Position numbers and translations under genes: made by a program. A DNA stretch of 6,156 bases from the NCBI GenBank assembly GCA_017354065.1, contig JAFMRN010000150.1, forward strand, positions 1 through 6,156. Reading direction: 5' to 3'. A model generated the notes under the pieces. It was not told where the DNA came from. It ran no database searches and saw only the letters and a program-made list of their open reading frames with translations. This document shows, one piece after another, positions 4,386 to 6,156 of this stretch (the first letter of the stretch is position 1; each line of letters begins with the position of its first letter). Origin of the DNA: Solirubrobacterales bacterium (GTDB lineage Bacteria > Actinomycetota > Thermoleophilia > Solirubrobacterales > Solirubrobacteraceae).

Positions 4386-6156
4386 CGCCGCCGCCCAGCC
4401 CCGAAACTCATCACCGCCGGCGCCACGGCGCGGAAATCCTCGGACCCCTCTCCCTCACCCTCGGCGAGGCTTGTCCGGACAAGCTCATCAAGGGGCGAGA
4501 AGTCCTTGATCTGGGCCATGATCCGATCCGGCGCCGACAGCGGCGCGAGCTTGTCCACCAGCACGTTGATGACGCCGCCGCCGGCCGCATAGCGCTCCAG
4601 CTTCCCTTCTACCGCCAACAACGGCTCGGTCCGTACCGCCAGCCGGTGACGCTCATAGACCTTGGCCGGCACCACCAGGTTGATCACGCCGACCTCATCC
4701 TCGAGCAGCACGAACACCACCCCGCCCGCAGTGCCCGGCCGCTGGCGCGCCACCACCATGCCCCCGACGCTGACCCGCACACCATGTTCAAGCCGCTCCA
4801 GCTCAGTGCTGCGCACCGCCTTTGAAGGCAGTTTGCGCGCGCGCCGCAACAGCTCCAGCGGGTGGGTGGTCGCGGTCAGACCGGTGCTGGCGTAGTCGGC
4901 CAGCATCGCCTCCCAGGCACTCAGCGGCTTCAGCCCCGGAGCTTCGCTAGAACCGAGATCCAGCGCCAGCTGGACTCCCCCCTTGACCCCGCGCCCCGGC
5001 GTGGCCACCCCGATCCGCCACAGCACATGCCGGCGGTCCTCCCGCTCGCCGACCAGGCCGTCACAGGCCCCCGACCAGGCCAGCAGCTCCAATGCGGGAG
5101 CGCCCGCGCCCGCGCGCGAGGCGAGATCCTCAGGGCTGGCGAATGCTCCGCCTGCCGAACGCGCAGCCACCAGCGCCTCCAACTGCTCGGCCTTGACCCC
5201 GCGCACGTAACCGAGCCCGATCCGGACGGAGCCGTCCGCGTCCATCGAGCACTCCACCGCTGAGCGGTTCACGTCCGGCGCGCGCACCACCAGCCCGCGC
5301 CGCTGGGCCTCGTGGATCAGCGAGTCGGGGGGATAGAAGCCCATCGGCTGTTCGTTCAGCAACGCACACAGGAACTCCGGCCCGTAGTGCACGCGCAACC
5401 AGGTCGACTGGTAGGCCAGCAACCCGAACGCCGCCCCGTGGGCCTTGGGGAAACCGAACCCGGAGAAGCCCTTGACCATCTGGAAGACCTCTTCCGCCAG
5501 TTCCTCAGAGACCCCGTGCAAGGCGACAGCGCCCTCCACAAAGCCCCGGTGGTGTTGCTCGATCGCCGCCTCCGAGCGCTTTTTTGACATCGCCCGGCGC
5601 AGCCCCTCGGCGCGCCCCAGGCTGAAGCCGGCAAAGGCCACCGCCACCTCCAGCACCTGGTCCTGGAAGATGATCGTCCCGAGCGTCTCGGCCAGGGGCT
5701 CGCGCAGCGACTCGTGCAGGTAGGGCACCTCGAAATCAGGGTCGGCGCGCAGCCGCTGGCGCCGCTCGATGTAGGGGTTCACCGCCCCGCCCTGGATCGG
5801 GCCGGGCCGCACGATCGCGACCTGGATCGTGATGTCCTGAAGCGTCTCCGGCCGGGTCCGGCGCAACGACTGCATCTGCGCGCGACTCTCGATCTGGAAC
5901 ACCCCGGTGGTGTCGGCCTCCTGAATGCATCTGTAGGTGTCCGGATCGTCGTAGGGGATCCGCGAGAGGTCGATCCGCTCCCCGCGCTCCTGGGCGATCA
6001 GCTCCACACAGCGCTCCACCGCCGAGAGCATCCCCAGGCCCAGCAGGTCGATCTTCAAGAAACCCGCGTCGGCACACGAGTCCTTGTCCCACTGCACGAT
6101 CTGGCGTTCCTCCATCGCCGCCGGGACGATCGGCACGCAGTCCACCAACGGCCGGG
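4382..6156 (-). CDS. dnaE2: Error-prone DNA polymerase DnaE2 (ImuC), C-terminal portion; 5' end outside window
   Basis: C-family DNA polymerase used in SOS mutagenesis and lesion bypass, normally with ImuA/ImuB. The frame runs off the right edge. The TTG at 6148-6146 is only an internal Leu codon ('RPLVDCVPIVPA'). Numbering visible residues from that Leu: 'LKIDLLGLGML' (31-41) holds the third catalytic aspartate (Asp34); 'DTTGVFQIESRAQM' (79-92), 'VRPGPIQGGAVNPY' (113-126) and 'GFSLGRAEGLRRAMSKKR' (174-191) are DnaE2 finger and palm signatures; 'FSGFGFPKAHGAAFGLLAYQ' (228-247) is the helix-hairpin-helix region; an OB-fold covers about 456-537. The PHP domain and the first two catalytic aspartates are upstream of the window. 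A QLALDL hexapeptide (393-398) sits where replicative DnaE carries its internal clamp-binding motif. The last residues, 'EDFRAVAPAVMSFGAGRRR', are a normal DnaE2-type end. About 590 of an expected 1,050-1,150 residues are present. Confidence 0.95.
   Translation of the reverse strand, partial: RPLVDCVPIVPAAMEERQIVQWDKDSCADAGFLKIDLLGLGMLSAVERCVELIAQERGERIDLSRIPYDDPDTYRCIQEADTTGVFQIESRAQMQSLRRTRPETLQDITIQVAIVRPGPIQGGAVNPYIERRQRLRADPDFEVPYLHESLREPLAETLGTIIFQDQVLEVAVAFAGFSLGRAEGLRRAMSKKRSEAAIEQHHRGFVEGAVALHGVSEELAEEVFQMVKGFSGFGFPKAHGAAFGLLAYQSTWLRVHYGPEFLCALLNEQPMGFYPPDSLIHEAQRRGLVVRAPDVNRSAVECSMDADGSVRIGLGYVRGVKAEQLEALVAARSAGGAFASPEDLASRAGAGAPALELLAWSGACDGLVGEREDRRHVLWRIGVATPGRGVKGGVQLALDLGSSEAPGLKPLSAWEAMLADYASTGLTATTHPLELLRRARKLPSKAVRSTELERLEHGVRVSVGGMVVARQRPGTAGGVVFVLLEDEVGVINLVVPAKVYERHRLAVRTEPLLAVEGKLERYAAGGGVINVLVDKLAPLSAPDRIMAQIKDFSPLDELVRTSLAEGEGEGSEDFRAVAPAVMSFGAGRRR

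Noticed and set aside
4341..4420. CRISPR-like array
   Set aside because: Only two imperfect adjacent units without spacers; this is a simple tandem duplication.
6146..6148. TTG as the start of dnaE2
   Set aside because: Codons continue in frame to the window edge, and the residues around it match the interior of DnaE2; the PHP domain must lie upstream.

Overview
The window is GC-rich chromosomal DNA with actinobacterial-looking gene families. Most probably it comes from the class Thermoleophilia (Solirubrobacterales type). The hints are a DUF3352-like protein tail, an alpha-type glutamine synthetase with GlnA2-like stretches, a DnaE2/ImuC mutasyn-type polymerase and a membrane-anchored cytochrome c. 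This placement rests on family resemblance only; there is no rRNA or tRNA in the window.

Layout. One gene tail lies on the + strand (2-328) and converges on glnA with a 10-bp gap. Everything else is on the minus strand, so transcription runs from right to left: dnaE2 (4382-6156, cut by the window edge), a two-TM cytochrome c (3786-4316), a lineage-type hypothetical protein with a C-terminal membrane anchor (2987-3688), a carboxymuconolactone decarboxylase/AhpD-fold protein (2189-2749 or 2797), an HxlR-family regulator (1731-2156) and glnA (339-1679).

The longest stretch without a gene is 2750-2986 (about 237 bases). It holds a good minus-strand promoter (TTGACG, 16 nt, TAGACT) embedded in a perfect 10-bp inverted repeat, plus two hairpins between that promoter and the end of the hypothetical gene. 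The AhpD-like gene, hxlR and glnA sit close together in one direction (32-nt and 51-nt gaps) and may be co-transcribed. An 18-bp dyad with a TATA core lies just upstream of hxlR and overlaps a possible -10 box, so the regulator may also have its own, nearly leaderless promoter.

The most interesting part is the AhpD-like/HxlR pair. The enzyme-like protein keeps the fold signature and the histidine of the AhpD active site but has lost both CxxC cysteines and contains no cysteine at all. Its neighbouring regulator carries three clustered cysteines just before the DNA-binding domain. The sequence GTCTAT recurs in the putative hxlR operator and in both arms of the inverted repeat at the AhpD-like promoter, which suggests one regulator controlling both sites. 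The remaining genes look like ordinary housekeeping or lineage-specific genes.
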